A stretch of DNA of 64,000 bases from positions 186,001-250,000 of the forward strand of contig NW_025943907.1 in NCBI RefSeq assembly GCF_000764305.2, given 5' to 3'. Every line of letters starts with the position of its first letter. Position 1 is the first letter of the stretch. This DNA comes from Hyalella azteca. Taxonomy: Eukaryota > Arthropoda > Malacostraca > Amphipoda > Hyalellidae. This document shows positions 50,001 through 62,117 of this stretch, piece after piece. Under the pieces are notes generated by a model. It saw nothing but the letters and a program-made list of their open reading frames with translations. It searched no databases and was not told the DNA's origin. The translations under genes were made by a program, and so were the position numbers.

Positions 50001-52586
50001 ATATCGCGTAAATTAGCTATTGTTGTTCGTGGACGAGTCATTCGAACAACCAACATCAAGCAAAGTATTCAACTGCAATCAAGTCATAGAAAAACTTCAA
50101 TACAAAAATAGATTCAAGTTTATCGGCACTTTGTTGCCGTCGTCATCCTTCGTTTCGGAATATTCGATTGAGTTTCCAGGTTCTCTTTCAATTCCATGTA
50201 CTTGAGAACTCTTGTTTACCACAACTACAACTCCAAATGAACCTGAAAGTTTCAACACTCGGGAACTCTAGTAAACCTAACATGCAGTGCATCCCGCGGT
50301 ATAGAGTGGATTTGCCAATGAATTAGAAGAGGGAATGGGAGATGTTATAATAAACTGTTTCAAAATAAATGACATATTTTGTTGGCTAAATATTACCGCT
50401 TTAACATATGATTCCTGATTTTCCTAAATGTAGGTGTTTACGTGCAAGAAAAATCAAGAAAACTTTCCAAACAGTGTCATTCAGTGACAGTCATTATTCT
50501 TATAACTCGTTAATATTTTCTTTCGAGGAATTCAATTCGTGTTTATAAGTGATTAATTTTGATAACCTTTGGGATGAGCTTCATTTGAAATTTTCTTTGG
50601 TCGAAATTCTTGTCATGTGGAGTTATTTAAGTATTTTAGAACAAAGAATTTTAAATAATTGTAGTTTCTCCTGAATTGGAGAGTGATCGATTGATTTAAT
50701 AGGCAAACATATATCTGCGAGAGCCAGGCCTAAGTTTGGTCTTTACTAGCTTACTAGCGAACAGAAAATTTGCTCTTTAACTATCAACGGCACAATAAAA
50801 AATGGACCAAGTGACCAACTTGAACAGCAAGACATGGAAATTTGATGCTTTCTTGGAGATTGCAGCTTCGATCTTCCTGATCGAGGTCAGGCGATGATCG
50901 ATCTCGATCAGCTCAGGCCTCCTAGAACTCCGACCGAAGTTTTCACCCCCCAAAAATCTCCTAACCTGAACTTGGGTTCAGGCAGGATTCCAATAATCCC
51001 TGGAAGTGAAAAAAATCAAAATCTTGCAAGTACGTTCGCAGATTTGTTTTGTAAATTAATGATAATAGGATTTCGATCATAATTTGTTTACTGAAATTTA
51101 AATATTTCCGTATTTTGGAATAAATTGTGTAACCCATAACAATATTTCAGAAATATTTCGTTTAAAAAAATTCCATAGTTACGTTTCACGAGTTACACGA
51201 GATGCACTACATGTTATGGTCTACCAGCTACAGCAATTAGAGGTTCTAGCTAGGACGTGGGACTCACACTCAATTAACAAGACAAATGCCAGGACCGCCG
51301 ATTTAACACACTTATATTTCAGAGGCCGTACTTTCAAAACTCGCCTAAGTGCACGTAGCGGTCTAAGTACGCACAGCAGCGATTTCTCGTCTCTGATTGG
51401 TGGGTTTAGATTGAGAGGCCCTCGGTGATTGGCTGACGGAGTTACCAACTCTTAAATATTTTTGATGGTACGGCCCCACACATTCAATGTGGCCGGATGC
51501 AGTGGTTGCTATCCCAATCTAAACGTTGATGACCAATTCTGTTGCAGAATAATTTTTGTATCAAGATAACACATTGCATAAGGATAAGTTACTTTTTAGT
51601 GGCAGAGATGGACTTATTTTAGTGTAGATCTGCTAGAAGCGAAAAATTGCTTTAAAATTTGATCGAGTTTGTTGGAGTCTCATATCTATGGCGACGAAAT
51701 TCCTAAATAGAAATTTAGGCGATGCGACTCCATTTCCTAAGCGCGATAGATATATTGTCCATATTTAGTGTGGTCCCCATCACCTTCGCTTCTTGAACCG
51801 CTCTACGATGATTTTTAAAAGCCTTAATTTCGTTTACGCATGAAATCCTGCGTACCCCGCAACAGCTTTTCACTTCCAGCCGAAATCCAAGTCACGGAAA
51901 AACAAATTATAGCTAAAAAATAAATTAAAATGTTATAAACGCAATGAAGGAAACTATTACGTTGATAAGTCTCTTTAATTTACTAAGTATCAGAGAGGCA
52001 TAGAGAGCACAGCAACTATTTAATAGGAGTAACATATTTAACCTGAAGTAACTATATTCCTACCAGATCTATTCTAGCGAACAAAATTCCTCGACAAACA
52101 CGAGAAGAAGCCTTGATCTATCAATGAAGAATGGAATATACTATTTAAAACTCACTAATGATATCTAATTAACTACATCGCAATACGTCTCAAGAAACTT
52201 CAGAGCTCCAAGAACAAGATTAGCGACAACATTATACTTGGCCTTGCGAATAATTCATCAATTCTGCATCCGAAAATCATTACAGAAGTCTGCTTCAAAC
52301 AATCGCATAAAATATTTGCTTTTCTGTCTTTTCTGCTCTTTCGGGAAATTGAAGACAATCAAACTTTAAATCCGGCCCCAAATAGTCAGTTAGGCGTCGT
52401 TGAAAAGCTTTATTCGAAATCAGCGAAATTATAATCACATTTTGTACTTCATAACACTAACACACTGTGAAAAAACTTTTCGGGGTTTCAATCTGAAGAG
52501 ATTTTGTTAGTCGAGATCATAAGAGTTACATGCATCAAAGTTATCCCTGCTCCACAACGAGGTCCGAACGACACGTAATCAATTGG

Positions 52587-52708
52587 TTACAACTGCAAGG
52601 CCGCGTGCAAGTTAATCACTCCAAGTTGGTCGTAAGTTTGATGATGAGGAGTAGTGCTAGGAGTAGGGTGACCTAGACACACTGCAGCCACACCTGAATT
52701 CAAATTAC
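52587..52708 (-). CDS. Possible read-through extension of the Ala/Tyr-rich exon
   Basis: Past the donor at 52708 the frame continues without a stop for about 40 codons, starting GNLNSGVAAVCLGHPTPSTT and ending NLHAALQL before TAA at 52589-52587. Composition (Pro/Ser/Thr/Ala/His) is similar to the rest of the C-terminal region. I do not recognise it in known Musashi proteins. It may be an alternative terminal exon or simply a chance open stretch of about 120 bases, which is not rare. The phase match between 52709 and the exon at 44339 argues that splicing at the donor is the normal path. Confidence 0.35.
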
Positions 52709-52789
52709 CTGCAGGGTAATGGAAACCGAAGCTAGGGTAACTTGAGAAACCGCGACCTGCGTATGCCGCATACGCTGCAGCTTGTAGAC
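52709..52789 (-). CDS. Rbp6: Musashi/Rbp6 exon: Ala/Tyr/Gly-rich C-terminal segment
   Basis: The 81-bp exon lies between acceptor CTTCACAG and donor GCAG/GTAATT, entering and leaving in phase 1. It encodes 26 complete codons starting LQAAAYAAYAGRGF and ending SSYPSFGFHYPA. This Tyr/Phe/Gly-rich, prion-like segment is the counterpart of the GRGYSGYPSFG-type stretch in vertebrate and insect Musashi/Rbp6 proteins (family knowledge), which lies a short way after RRM2. The upstream intron is about 8.4 kb and the downstream intron about 8.4 kb. The downstream donor is not strong, and the frame stays open past it for 39 further codons. Confidence 0.9.
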
Positions 52790-55700
52790 CTGTGAAGTCA
52801 GTTCAAAACATGGAGAAGAACGAAAGGTTAATTAGGTGACATATTTTAGGAATTGTTCACTAAGATATCCGTAATATATAACTATGGTAATAGTAAGAAT
52901 ATATATCTTAATCTAGTGGCACTCGCTGAGAATTTGAATGGATAATAACGGCCTACAAAATTGAAGCGCTAAAACCACGAAAGTTTCTTGAACGGCGCTA
53001 CTGCCTAAATTGATACAATTATCGACTGCAATTGTTTCAACTGAAATGGATGATGTGCTTGATTTCTAATCTCGGATAGATATGCGATGATGGGCTTCAA
53101 TAACTTCACTATAGTCAAAATGTTAACAATATAAGCAAAACATAAAACATTGAAGTGAAAGACACGTTTGGTGTCGTGAACTTTGCTGTTAAAATCGCTA
53201 AAATATTAAGAAGCTGCACTACTGTCAAAAATATCAATTCTAGGATCTATATCATATATGTAGAGACTAGTCATGCATTCCAAATAATCAATTCACCTAA
53301 CACATATTTCATCAAAATATTGATCCAAATTATGACAAAAGATACAAGTTGCTATTGTAGAATAGATAAGCATGATGCTAAGACTAAGGAGAAGTAGAGG
53401 CATGCAATTTAATCCGTTTTGTTTGAAGCAGCAAATTCAAGTGAGAGAAAATAAGGCTTATATTGCATACCACTAACTTCTCTCGAGGTATAAATGTAAG
53501 TAATACCACCGGCAACCACTTCACACTATACAACTACGAGAACAAAGAGTGCTGATTGCTTCTCTACTAAACCAATAGCTCAAACTTAGCTAAAAAAGGG
53601 GTGTTCAATTAAGAGCATCTACAGCATCAATATGAATGCAACATAAATAAGGGAAAATGCTTGAATACTTTGGTTCCTCGGGAGAAGCTGGTTAGATTTT
53701 TATTACTGTAGAGGGAACAAAATTGATGATATTTACAATAATATTGATAATACGTGTGTCAAGTTGGTGGCCGAGGTAGAATTTGGTTGGCTTACCGAGA
53801 CAACTTCTGACAAAGCTCAAGAAAGATAAAATTCATTACGGGAAGCAAATTAAATAAACACGAAACAATGATCAACCTGCATGGCTTTTGACCTCCTGAG
53901 TCCACGAACAAAAATATCAGGTGCGCACGTTCAATTTTAGTGAATCTCTTCCTTCTCGCCATCTTCCACCAACTCTTTTGATTTTAGTTCGATGAAAGAC
54001 ACCCACAAATAGAACAGAATGTTTAAGGCAGAGCAGAGAAAAGCAAGAAAAGTGTATTCAGGAGAAAGACTTCATCTCATTCACTTGATGAATGAAAACA
54101 TAAATTCTCAAGATATTCAAGGAATTGTCAAAGTTTCGTTAAAATTTTGAACCCACGTGTGAAACTTGATATAGATAACATATCGAAAAATATGACATAT
54201 AATTATACCAAAATTACTTCGGAAAATACCAACACAACGTGAAAGAATTTTATGCGAAGGCATCATACGAAATCAAGATAAAAAAAAAGACAGAAAAAAT
54301 GAGCAGAGAGGCAGAAAGAGAACGCAGTCAACATTGAACACGAGAGCAAATCTATTTATCTACGGTGCATATCTACATCATATATGCCGGCATCGCGTGC
54401 CTCAAATGAGAGTAGATTCAAGAAGAGCTGTGGTACACTGACGCTACCAATAACAAAGAGCCACGAATCAAATTAAATTTTGAAGCATAGATTAAGATGC
54501 CTACAAATGCAAAAGCCGTGAGCAGGTATGCCTAAATTTAGATAGTCGGTAGAAGCAAAATATGAGCATTGCATCACCAAAGCCAGCACAATTAAGAAGA
54601 TGTGTATTGTAGCCTTTATATACCAGGAAGATACGAGGCAATGCTCAGGGATCTGCTATAATAAATTTCACGGAAGCGAGAAATATGGTAAGGAGGTGTA
54701 TCGAAGTACGAGAAGTGAATATGATGCCAAAGGACCTTTCCCCGCAATAATTTCAATATCGCATTCAAAGAAATAGCATTCATTCAAATAGCATTCAAAG
54801 ATACACACAAAAACTGAAAATGAGAAAATAAATGCCCAATAATTCTCAAAATGAAACAGGACTTCGTTACTTCAACCACGAAATTGAGGTGATAGTGAGA
54901 CACATTAACGAGTGTTAGAGCTACAGGTATGAGTAAGGAATATGAACTTAAGTAATAAGAGATACACTGAACTGAAAAACAAAGAAGCCATTATGAGGAC
55001 GGGTGATGAGTGCACAAGTTAGCGAAAGCAGTAAGCGGAAAGAGTACAAATGTTCTGTAAAAATTCATTGAGAAGGGGAGACGCTTATGACGAACGATGT
55101 TTTTGGCTAAAAAGAGAAGTCAGGAGCAAGCTATTTATTATGCGGACGGAAATTCTTTCTTTGTGTTGCATGCGTGCCCTTGGAAATTGTTATGGCAAGA
55201 TAGACCTGAAGGTATGACTTGCCAGGTACAAGGCTTCCCCTCTCGTTAGAGTTCAGCGCAGATGAGAGTTTAGAACGAGATTGGATCGAACGTACATAGA
55301 ACCAACGAGGCTCGTATTTTTACAGGTCACAGAAGTTGTACAGTGTTTCGTGCTAAGAAATATACTGTATAAGCTAGAATACCTTTCCAGTTCATAGAAA
55401 CCCTAAATTAAAACCACAAAGCTCCGAAAGAAAGAGTTTGATCTATTTAGGTTATACGGAGAAAAGTTAACAGTTCTGCTTCGTCAGAAGTTAACAAGGT
55501 TTGCCAATGGAAAAAAAATTCAAATACATACCGTCAGGGAGTGCTCCCAGCGACCATACTAGATCTAGAACATTTGAGAAAAGAGAAAAAGAACTAGATC
55601 AGATACCTGATCATTGAGGTCATCAAAGTATATGGTTATCATCTTCTACTTCTTATCATTGATGGTACATAAAAAGGTTTGGATGCCCATGTAGGTGAAG

Positions 55701-58700
55701 CCACGTTGCCAGTCTACTAAAGTTTTACGACTGAGCTACCAACATCTACTTGACATTTTACTGAAGCAAAAATATAGGTAGTTTAGTACTATGGTTACGA
55801 ATTTCTCATGCTTTAGACCGAATGTGGTCACCGGGAGCGGTCGAGTCAAAGCTTGCGAGTTATGCCAGCATCAGCCAATGGGACCGGAGAGGCGAGTCGG
55901 CTCCTGTGTTTTTCATTCATTTCAAGACTTGTTCAGCCTTCAAAACCATATGAGAGAGTTTCCGATAAAACTTCGTACGAAAATCAATTCATCAAATGAT
56001 TAAGCGAATAAAATTAAAATTTCCAATGAAGTTGAAAACCAAGCAAAATGACGCATTCAAAATTTTTTTATGAACTGATTTTATTAGATTTCAAAGTTAT
56101 CTTTTAGTCTTCAATTCCATAAAAGAAAACCGTTCCATGAGTGATCTACTCTGCATCTAGAAAGGATTTAGATTTTTTCTAGTCATTCACTATACTGTAA
56201 TATAATCGACTACAAAGGAAAGGGAGGGAGCTATGCTAAAGACAAACAGCGTGTATCGCTCCAAGTTATGTTTATTCTATGAACAGATATAATACAAGGC
56301 TCGGCGCCTGGCAAGCTACGGCATACAGGCTACCATTGGCACATGACGACCATGAACGAGAACATACAATTTCTTAAATAGGTTCCATTTTAATACGGAT
56401 AATCCCAACCAATTACAGGCCTGAATTACATGTATGATGCATTTATCCTCCAACTGTTTTCCTTCATAGGTTGCTTGTAATTTAGAAGTGATTTTAATAT
56501 GAATCATTTCAAAGCCAGTTGCACTTTTGCGCCCACTCCATAGTTTCCAGCTTTCTTGTCTATGCATAAATGGCTGTAGACAATAGTAAAATTCTTAACT
56601 ATTATTCTTAGACCATCATTGCGCATCGAAGCACTTTATTACAAGGAGCCTCTTCCAAAACAGTTATTTAATTGGGTATTCGAAAAATATAGGATCTAGA
56701 CTATCATGAAAAAAATATTGATCGTGAGCGATCGAAGAAACTCGTCAGCTTCGTCTATTATGAAATTTACATCTGATTGCTTTCCTACGCATATATTGAT
56801 CGATTAAGTACAATATGGAAGTCATTTATTGCTTTTATCAAACTATAGATTAGCAGAAGCAGCGAAATATCGACAGACTCAGCGAGCATCAAGCAGTGGA
56901 TCGCTTGTTCCGAGGTGGAACCTGAATGTGAGATTTGAAAATTTTCCCTATGTTTCGGAAACAGAACACGATTTTCAACCCAACCTTGAGAGCATGATAA
57001 CAAGTCATCACTTTCATCGACTTCTCACGATAAATCAACGATTATCTACAGTCAAACAAGAGAAAAGTTTAAAGTTCCAAGTTTGAGTTCAGGAACATTC
57101 GATATGTATTGATTGCATCCCACAAAATCCACTTGAACTTGGAAACATGATGAGACTAAACCACGAGCCATTGCCTGCACTTAATATGCATCAGATTTTT
57201 CGATACAAATTCAGAATGAGTTCGAGGTTGAGAATTTGAACTGCAACAACTGCACACTTAACGATACACATTACAACGACGCCTGAACAGATAACATGCT
57301 CACGACAGCGTGGATATAGCGAGCGCGCTGTGCCGGATCATCCATGGCTTTTTCGGATGTACGGAAGAAGATCAACAACGAGGACGTTCAGTTAACAATG
57401 TAGGAATGAATATTTTTAAGGTTTTACCAGGCTAATGTGACGCATGTCGGAACAGAGGAGAAGCTTCGTAGTAAGGTAGTTTGAAGAGCGTCTTCCAGAA
57501 CACAGGCATGTGGATCTATATATACAAATAAGGAGACAGCAAAACGCCGGTGAAAAGAAAGAGCCTCGCAAATAACGAATTTACGAACAGTACGTGATTC
57601 ACAGAGTGTGATTAGATGGTATTCGTCAGTCAAGTCCAGACAAAAATAAACGATACATTCGGTACTTGCACACCGCAGTTAAACTATTTAACGTACGACA
57701 CAGTTATTGCTATAGCGCCAGCTGCGATGTCTACTGCACGCTGTCTAAACTAATAGACTATCACGTTTCACTTGCTAACACTCAATAAATTAAATTTTCG
57801 TCCTATACTCTAACAACTATACCGCTACAAATATTTGGATATTTAACGCTACGTAATAAATCCACTCAATAACTTGAAATCAACAAAAAACTTAATTTCA
57901 GGAGGGAATTCATTTCGTTACACTCGCAAACGCAAGTTCAAAAATCCAGTGTTTGAATTAATAAATAACGACGCAGCGATAAATAGGGTAGTCCATAACT
58001 GAGAACTTGATCGCTTCCTCTCAAATTTTGATTCGAGTTTGATCTGCATTTCAGTGCTCTTAGAAACGAGCACTTCTACAACTGGATATTCCTGCCCTCG
58101 AGAAGAAAAGAGCAAATCTGTTCCCATAAAACAATAATCGGTTACTTGCACTAGTTTTAGTTAATATACATGAATTATTTCAAATTCTGTTCAAATTCTG
58201 TTCATTCTGATGAATAACTGGGCATTTGCAGCAGAACAGAAACAAAATTTTAACAGTGCAAAATTCCAACGACTAGCTAAAATTTTGGGATGTTTCTTAG
58301 AATAGAAAATTCTCTACTTTAGTGGCATGAATAGAATTGAAGTCTTCGAAAATACCAAACGGGAAGATGACTATATAATTAAAAGGACACTTGACTGTGG
58401 ATTGAACTAACTGCTATATTGATCTTCGAAGGAAATCATTTGAGCGAAGTTTCTGTCAACTTTATAAAGTTGAAGTTTAAATTGACGAAAAAGAAACGGA
58501 AGTAGAGTGTGACACCTCCATGAATCAGTGCGATAAGCAAGATTGATGTTTAACTTATAGTCTTTCACCGAGGTCTGCATTTCTAAACATTCTCATCACG
58601 ATCGTAAGATTTACGATGGTCTGAAATACAATATTTCTTGCCTACAATCGTCGGGCATTATTTAAAATCAGTCTAATGAATTAACGATATCGCGATTGCT

Positions 58701-60873
58701 TTGAATAAGATTTGCTTTGTACTAGGGAACAGCTGATTGATTTGAGAAGACGGCAACGCAAGCACCGCATTGGCTGATGAGGCTGCGCCTATATACATAC
58801 GTCACCACAGCGCTAGAGATAGTTTTTCTGTTGGAGCTAATACATCTCTACGTACGGATAATGGGTACAAAGGCCGAAAACTGATGCTCATGAGAATGTA
58901 GCAAAAACTAAATAAAAAATTCTATTGATATGAGAACTACTTAGCTATCGATGTAAAATAGCTTTGCGAAGAGGCCCCATATCTGTGAAGAATGTGCCTG
59001 TTGAGTAACAGTGAGAAGAAAGGGTGTAATGCTAGAGCTAGCTAAGGCTACAGCATGTGAACACTATGGAGTACGGCGTAGGTTATTATCCGGGGTCAAG
59101 CAAAAAAATAATAATATAAAATGACAACTAATTAAAACAAATCAATTGGAGGGATGAACAAATAGAAGACAATGTGAGATTATGAGTAGCAGCCTGAGCA
59201 ACACATGAGTATGTATGTCACCATCTAAGCAATAATGAAACATTTCTGGTAACATTTTAGCTAGAGCGAGAATCAATGCACTACTTCCATGCTCACGAGG
59301 CTTCTGCGTAACTAACGAGATCCAGCTTCCGCATGCGCTATGAATATTTTCCGCACAATTTCGTGTTAAAAAAACTGTAATAGAATTGAACGAAATCTAC
59401 GAACGCGGCCACTATATTCATGCAATCATTCAAGGAATTTTATGCAAACTGGAATATAAATACATTGACAACGATCGTATGACAAAAAATTTCCTGCTTT
59501 GCCTATAGAATAGTTATGCAATATTGAGAAAGTCAAGGACAAATGCGTCATTTCAATGTTTAATTGAACTCACTTTTTTCAACTTGGGGGCTCAAATAGT
59601 TAAAAGTTATTCATCAAGGGCGAGTTGCGGGAGTGAATCGCCACTCATTAAGACAGGGCCTAAAATTTGAGCAGATAATTTACGGTTATAGTTGTTCTGT
59701 TGTGGAAAAAGAATACAAATGGAAAAACTAGGGTATTAATCAAGACATCAGGTAAGTTACGAAACTATAGACTCTGCAATGAGTATTGACTGGAGATAAT
59801 CCCCCGAGAAAGTTTTGTTTTGATTCTAAGCAGCAAACGGAAGCCCGGATATCGTCAGTGACAGAGACGCCCGTTATCGAGGCTTCAGAAAGACCGTAGC
59901 AGCGCCTTTTAAAGAGCTTAACTTTCTAGGCATAAAAAAAAACAATTCCATAGATAACTTCACCAGCACAAAGCTATCCAAACCTTTTTATGTTTAACAT
60001 CTAAGAACGATAAGTATTAGTGGCCTTAACGTGAGAAATTCTATTTACACGATATTGTGAAGGGAGAGCAGAGCAATCAAATGGGCTCTCCAGAGGGAAT
60101 TATCTGCCGCAGGAAGACATGTTCCTGCTAGCCTAAGAAATCAGATATTCAACTATTGCATAGTCTTTGGAAAGAAATTCCTTTAGTGAGAGCGTTGTTC
60201 ATCGAAAGCTATGTAAAAATACAGATGCATAGACACATTTGTATAGATACACATCAACGAACATACTCACATGCTAACCTAACAAACATATTCTAACCAT
60301 TATACTTAAATTACACTTTCACAAGACTTACAATTTATTCACTCAAAAAACAAAAAGAACTGGGCCCACAACTGAGAAAAGGAGTTCAGACATCCAGCTC
60401 CTTGAAAATAGTCTGAAGTCCTACATGAGCTCTTAATAGCGAGCTCTTTAAACAATCTCTTTATGAAAGCTCCATTCTTTCATTTTTTAATAATTAGCGC
60501 ACGCTCTCACTTTGTGGCTCATGTTTCCACGCCACCAAACTTCACAGAATTAATTAGCGTCGAAATTAAAGAAAAGGAACAAAGTTTAGTCGTGACTAGA
60601 AGATGGGAGATTTTTAGAGACTGATAAGATAAGAGCGAAGTCCGGGAGCTTTGGTTTCTCTTTGGTGACGAACCGAGTACAATCCTACGTGAAAATTGTC
60701 TTAAGCGAAAACGCGACTCTCTACTTTCTTTACTCTAGCACTCAACAACGTCTCTTTGAGAGTCTTAATTAGAGAACTACAATTTTATCGCGCATTTAGA
60801 GGGCCACGGGCAAGTAGCCTCATCTCCCCGTTCATTTCTGAGGCTCCGGGAGCGGCAAGAAAAAGTCATCCGT
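52790..60873 (-). other. Large Musashi/Rbp6 intron (spliced form) or 3' region (read-through form)
   Basis: This 8-kb stretch separates the Ala/Tyr exon from the RRM2-end exon. It contains a possible tRNA-like SINE head at 55686-55755 and a promoter-like block near 58760-58800. The rest (52800-55680, 55760-58750, 58880-60870) is A/T-rich; I looked for RRM-like or Musashi-like reading and found none. If the read-through isoform is used, 60873 downwards is its 3' UTR, with a possible AATAAA (minus) at 60339-60334. Confidence 0.6.
55686..55755 (-). mobile_element. Degenerate tRNA-like SINE head
   Basis: The minus strand reads TTGGTAGCTCAGTCG, a recognisable A box, then about 30 bases later ACGTGGCTTCACCT, a decayed B-box position. 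The layout is that of a tRNA-derived SINE promoter. The B box lacks the consensus TTCGA core, so the element is probably inactive. It differs from the tRNA-like element at 43.7 kb. Confidence 0.4.
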
Positions 60874-61241
60874 TCACAGCCCCACTGGAATGGGGTAGGT
60901 TGGGACAGTGAGACCTTGCACCCCAAGAAGGGTTGAAACTGAGTACCCCAGAGAGTTGGTGGTGTTGGTGGCTGGTTGGGAGGTAAATGAAGCGACACGT
61001 TTGCAGCCACTCAAATCGATGGCGTTATGATCAATGCCATAGACTGCGCCATACCCCGGTAATCCTGCCATCATATTTGCTCCCATGTGTGTGAGAGATG
61101 CATTGAGGCAGCCTCCTGGGGTGTGAGTAACCTGAGGCAAGGTTGTGAGTGAGGGTAGCGCACCGGCACTCGAGGGCAGAGAGTATGGTGCGTAGCGGTA
61201 CGTAGCAAGGGGAGGCACCGCTGAGAGCATCACTAACTCAC
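60874..61241 (-). CDS. Rbp6: Read-through C-terminal extension of the Musashi/Rbp6 exon (alternative isoform)
   Basis: If the donor at 61241 is not used, the frame stays open for 122 further residues before a TGA at 60876-60874. The extension begins with GELVMLSAVPP, includes RYAPYSLPSSA and NSLGYSVSTLLGVQGL, and ends TYPIPVGL. The RYAPYS-P-SA segment and the Asn-Ser-Leu-(Ala/Gly)-Tyr...Leu-Leu..Gln-Gly pattern resemble parts of the C-terminal region of insect Musashi as I remember it, so I judge this to be real coding sequence. It would give a shorter protein with a different C-terminus. An AATAAA on the minus strand near 60339-60334, about 540 bases past the stop, could serve as its polyadenylation signal. 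Transcript reads would settle whether it is terminal or part of a larger alternative exon. Confidence 0.78.
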
Positions 61242-61326
61242 CATAGCCAGCTCGGCCTGTAGCCCTACCACGGCCCACTGTTGTAGGAAGCATCACTTCC
61301 TTGGGCTGCGCTTTTTTGCATTCCAC
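61242..61326 (-). CDS. Rbp6: Musashi/Rbp6 exon: end of RRM2 and linker (spliced form)
   Basis: The acceptor CGCCACAG is followed in phase 0 by VECKKAQPKEVMLP, the last beta-strand of RRM2 and the hallmark Musashi post-RRM sequence, then a basic Gly/Arg-rich linker (GRGRATGRAGY). The 85-bp form ends at a strong internal donor, TATG/GTGAGT, in phase 1. The resulting split codon joins correctly to the exon at 52789-52709, restoring a Gly followed by LQAAAYAAY. The open frame does not stop at this donor but runs on to 60874, so two products are possible: this spliced form and a read-through form. The spliced form fits the domain order I know for Rbp6-type proteins. Confidence 0.93.
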
Positions 61327-62034
61327 CTGTGGCGAGACACGCATTCAAACATGCAACGTGAGTACAAGCTTGATATCCGTCACGGCTATTAGAGACAAGG
61401 AAAATAATTACATTGATCGTGAAAATACAATGAAGCCTGAAAAGAAAAAGTTATTTGTTTGACCGATGTAGTGAAGCTCACAAACAATTGCTCAATTAAA
61501 ATGAAGCCAAATAACGGAAATTATTAAATTTATTCGATTACATGAACCTACTAACAGGTACTAATAGGAACTGTCATGAATTATACCGACTTAAGAACGA
61601 TTAATACGAAAAAACCCTTAAGATGTGTAGCATTCATCGTTTGAATATACGTAACATTTTTGATAAACAAATTATTTAAAATTAATAAATTAATCGCATT
61701 AACTATCGAATGTGGACACAATCCTCAGGCAAATGATTTTAGGAGTATTAAGATTAAAATCTTGTGAACAAATTTTAGAAGAAAATTTTGTTGGAAAAGA
61801 CTAAATTGTTAGCAACACGTGCGAAAAGTAACTTGAATCTCAGGATCAAATACCGTAGACTTTAGAACACACAGTTGAACTTTTTACCTAGCCATGCATT
61901 CGTGATAATAAAAAGTGTTGTGAATCAGTGAAAACTCGAAGTGAAAGTGCCTGATATTGCAGATGAATTAAGACATAATATTTTCTTCTATTCGAGCAAC
62001 ATTATTAATTATCAGAAATAAATCGTTTCCTTAC
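61327..62034 (-). other. Musashi/Rbp6 intron
   Basis: This 708-bp intron within the RRM2 coding region starts GTAAGG and ends CGCCACAG on the minus strand. It splits RRM2 in phase 0 just after Met of NNKM. A/T-rich with no other feature. Confidence 0.88.
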
Positions 62035-62117
62035 CATTTTATTGTTGATTTCATGGAAGTGAATCTCACAGACCTTGTCGACCACATCCTCACTCTCGAA
62101 CGTGACGAAGCCAAAAC
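62035..62117 (-). CDS. Rbp6: Musashi/Rbp6 exon: second half of RRM2
   Basis: The 83-bp exon starts with two bases of a split codon, then encodes 27 residues beginning [10 protein letters not shown] and ending [11 protein letters not shown]. The first residues, with the split Gly, form the RNP1 motif (GFGFVTF), the main RNA-contacting strand of an RRM. The HFHEINNKM segment continued by VECKKAQPKEV in the next exon is the characteristic end of the second RRM of Musashi proteins. The acceptor reads TTACACAG just upstream and the donor reads ATG/GTAAGG, giving entry phase 1 and exit phase 0. The missing half of RRM2 (RNP2 and helix 1) should lie in an upstream exon at higher coordinates; I did not find it between 62118 and 64000. 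Identity is secure at family level. Confidence 0.96.

Larger units (their letters stand above)
44340..52708 (-). other. Large Musashi/Rbp6 intron
   Basis: This 8.4-kb intron contains a GA-rich purine tract (44697-44757), a G/C-richer block with a short inverted repeat (46942-47062, and up to about 47370), and a promoter-like block with two CCAAT-type boxes near 51398-51435. The remainder (44760-46930, 47600-51180, 51480-52580) is A/T-rich sequence in which I see no exon, RNA gene or obvious repeat. Confidence 0.6.
40918..62117 (-). other. Rbp6: Musashi-family RNA-binding protein gene (3' part), gene span
   Basis: This span holds seven coding blocks on the minus strand that join into one reading frame. 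The protein is a Musashi-type translational regulator. Family members bind short UAG-containing motifs in mRNA 3' UTRs through two RRM domains and act in the cytoplasm, mostly in neural and stem-cell contexts (family knowledge). Visible here are the C-terminal half of RRM2, including its RNP1 motif, and the whole C-terminal region; RRM1 and the first half of RRM2 must lie beyond the right edge. All six junctions are phase-compatible, which is the strongest evidence that the model is right. The KEVMLP run after RRM2 and the Tyr/Gly/Phe-rich segment SSYPSFGFHYP favour Rbp6 over the paralogue msi, but that choice rests on memory and is not certain. Splicing looks alternative at two exons. No promoter is in the window. 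Confidence 0.9.

Noticed and set aside
58780..58805. Hammerhead core from ctgatgaggctgcgcc
   Set aside because: The CTGATGA and a GGC/GCC hairpin are present but are followed by TATA and not GAAA.
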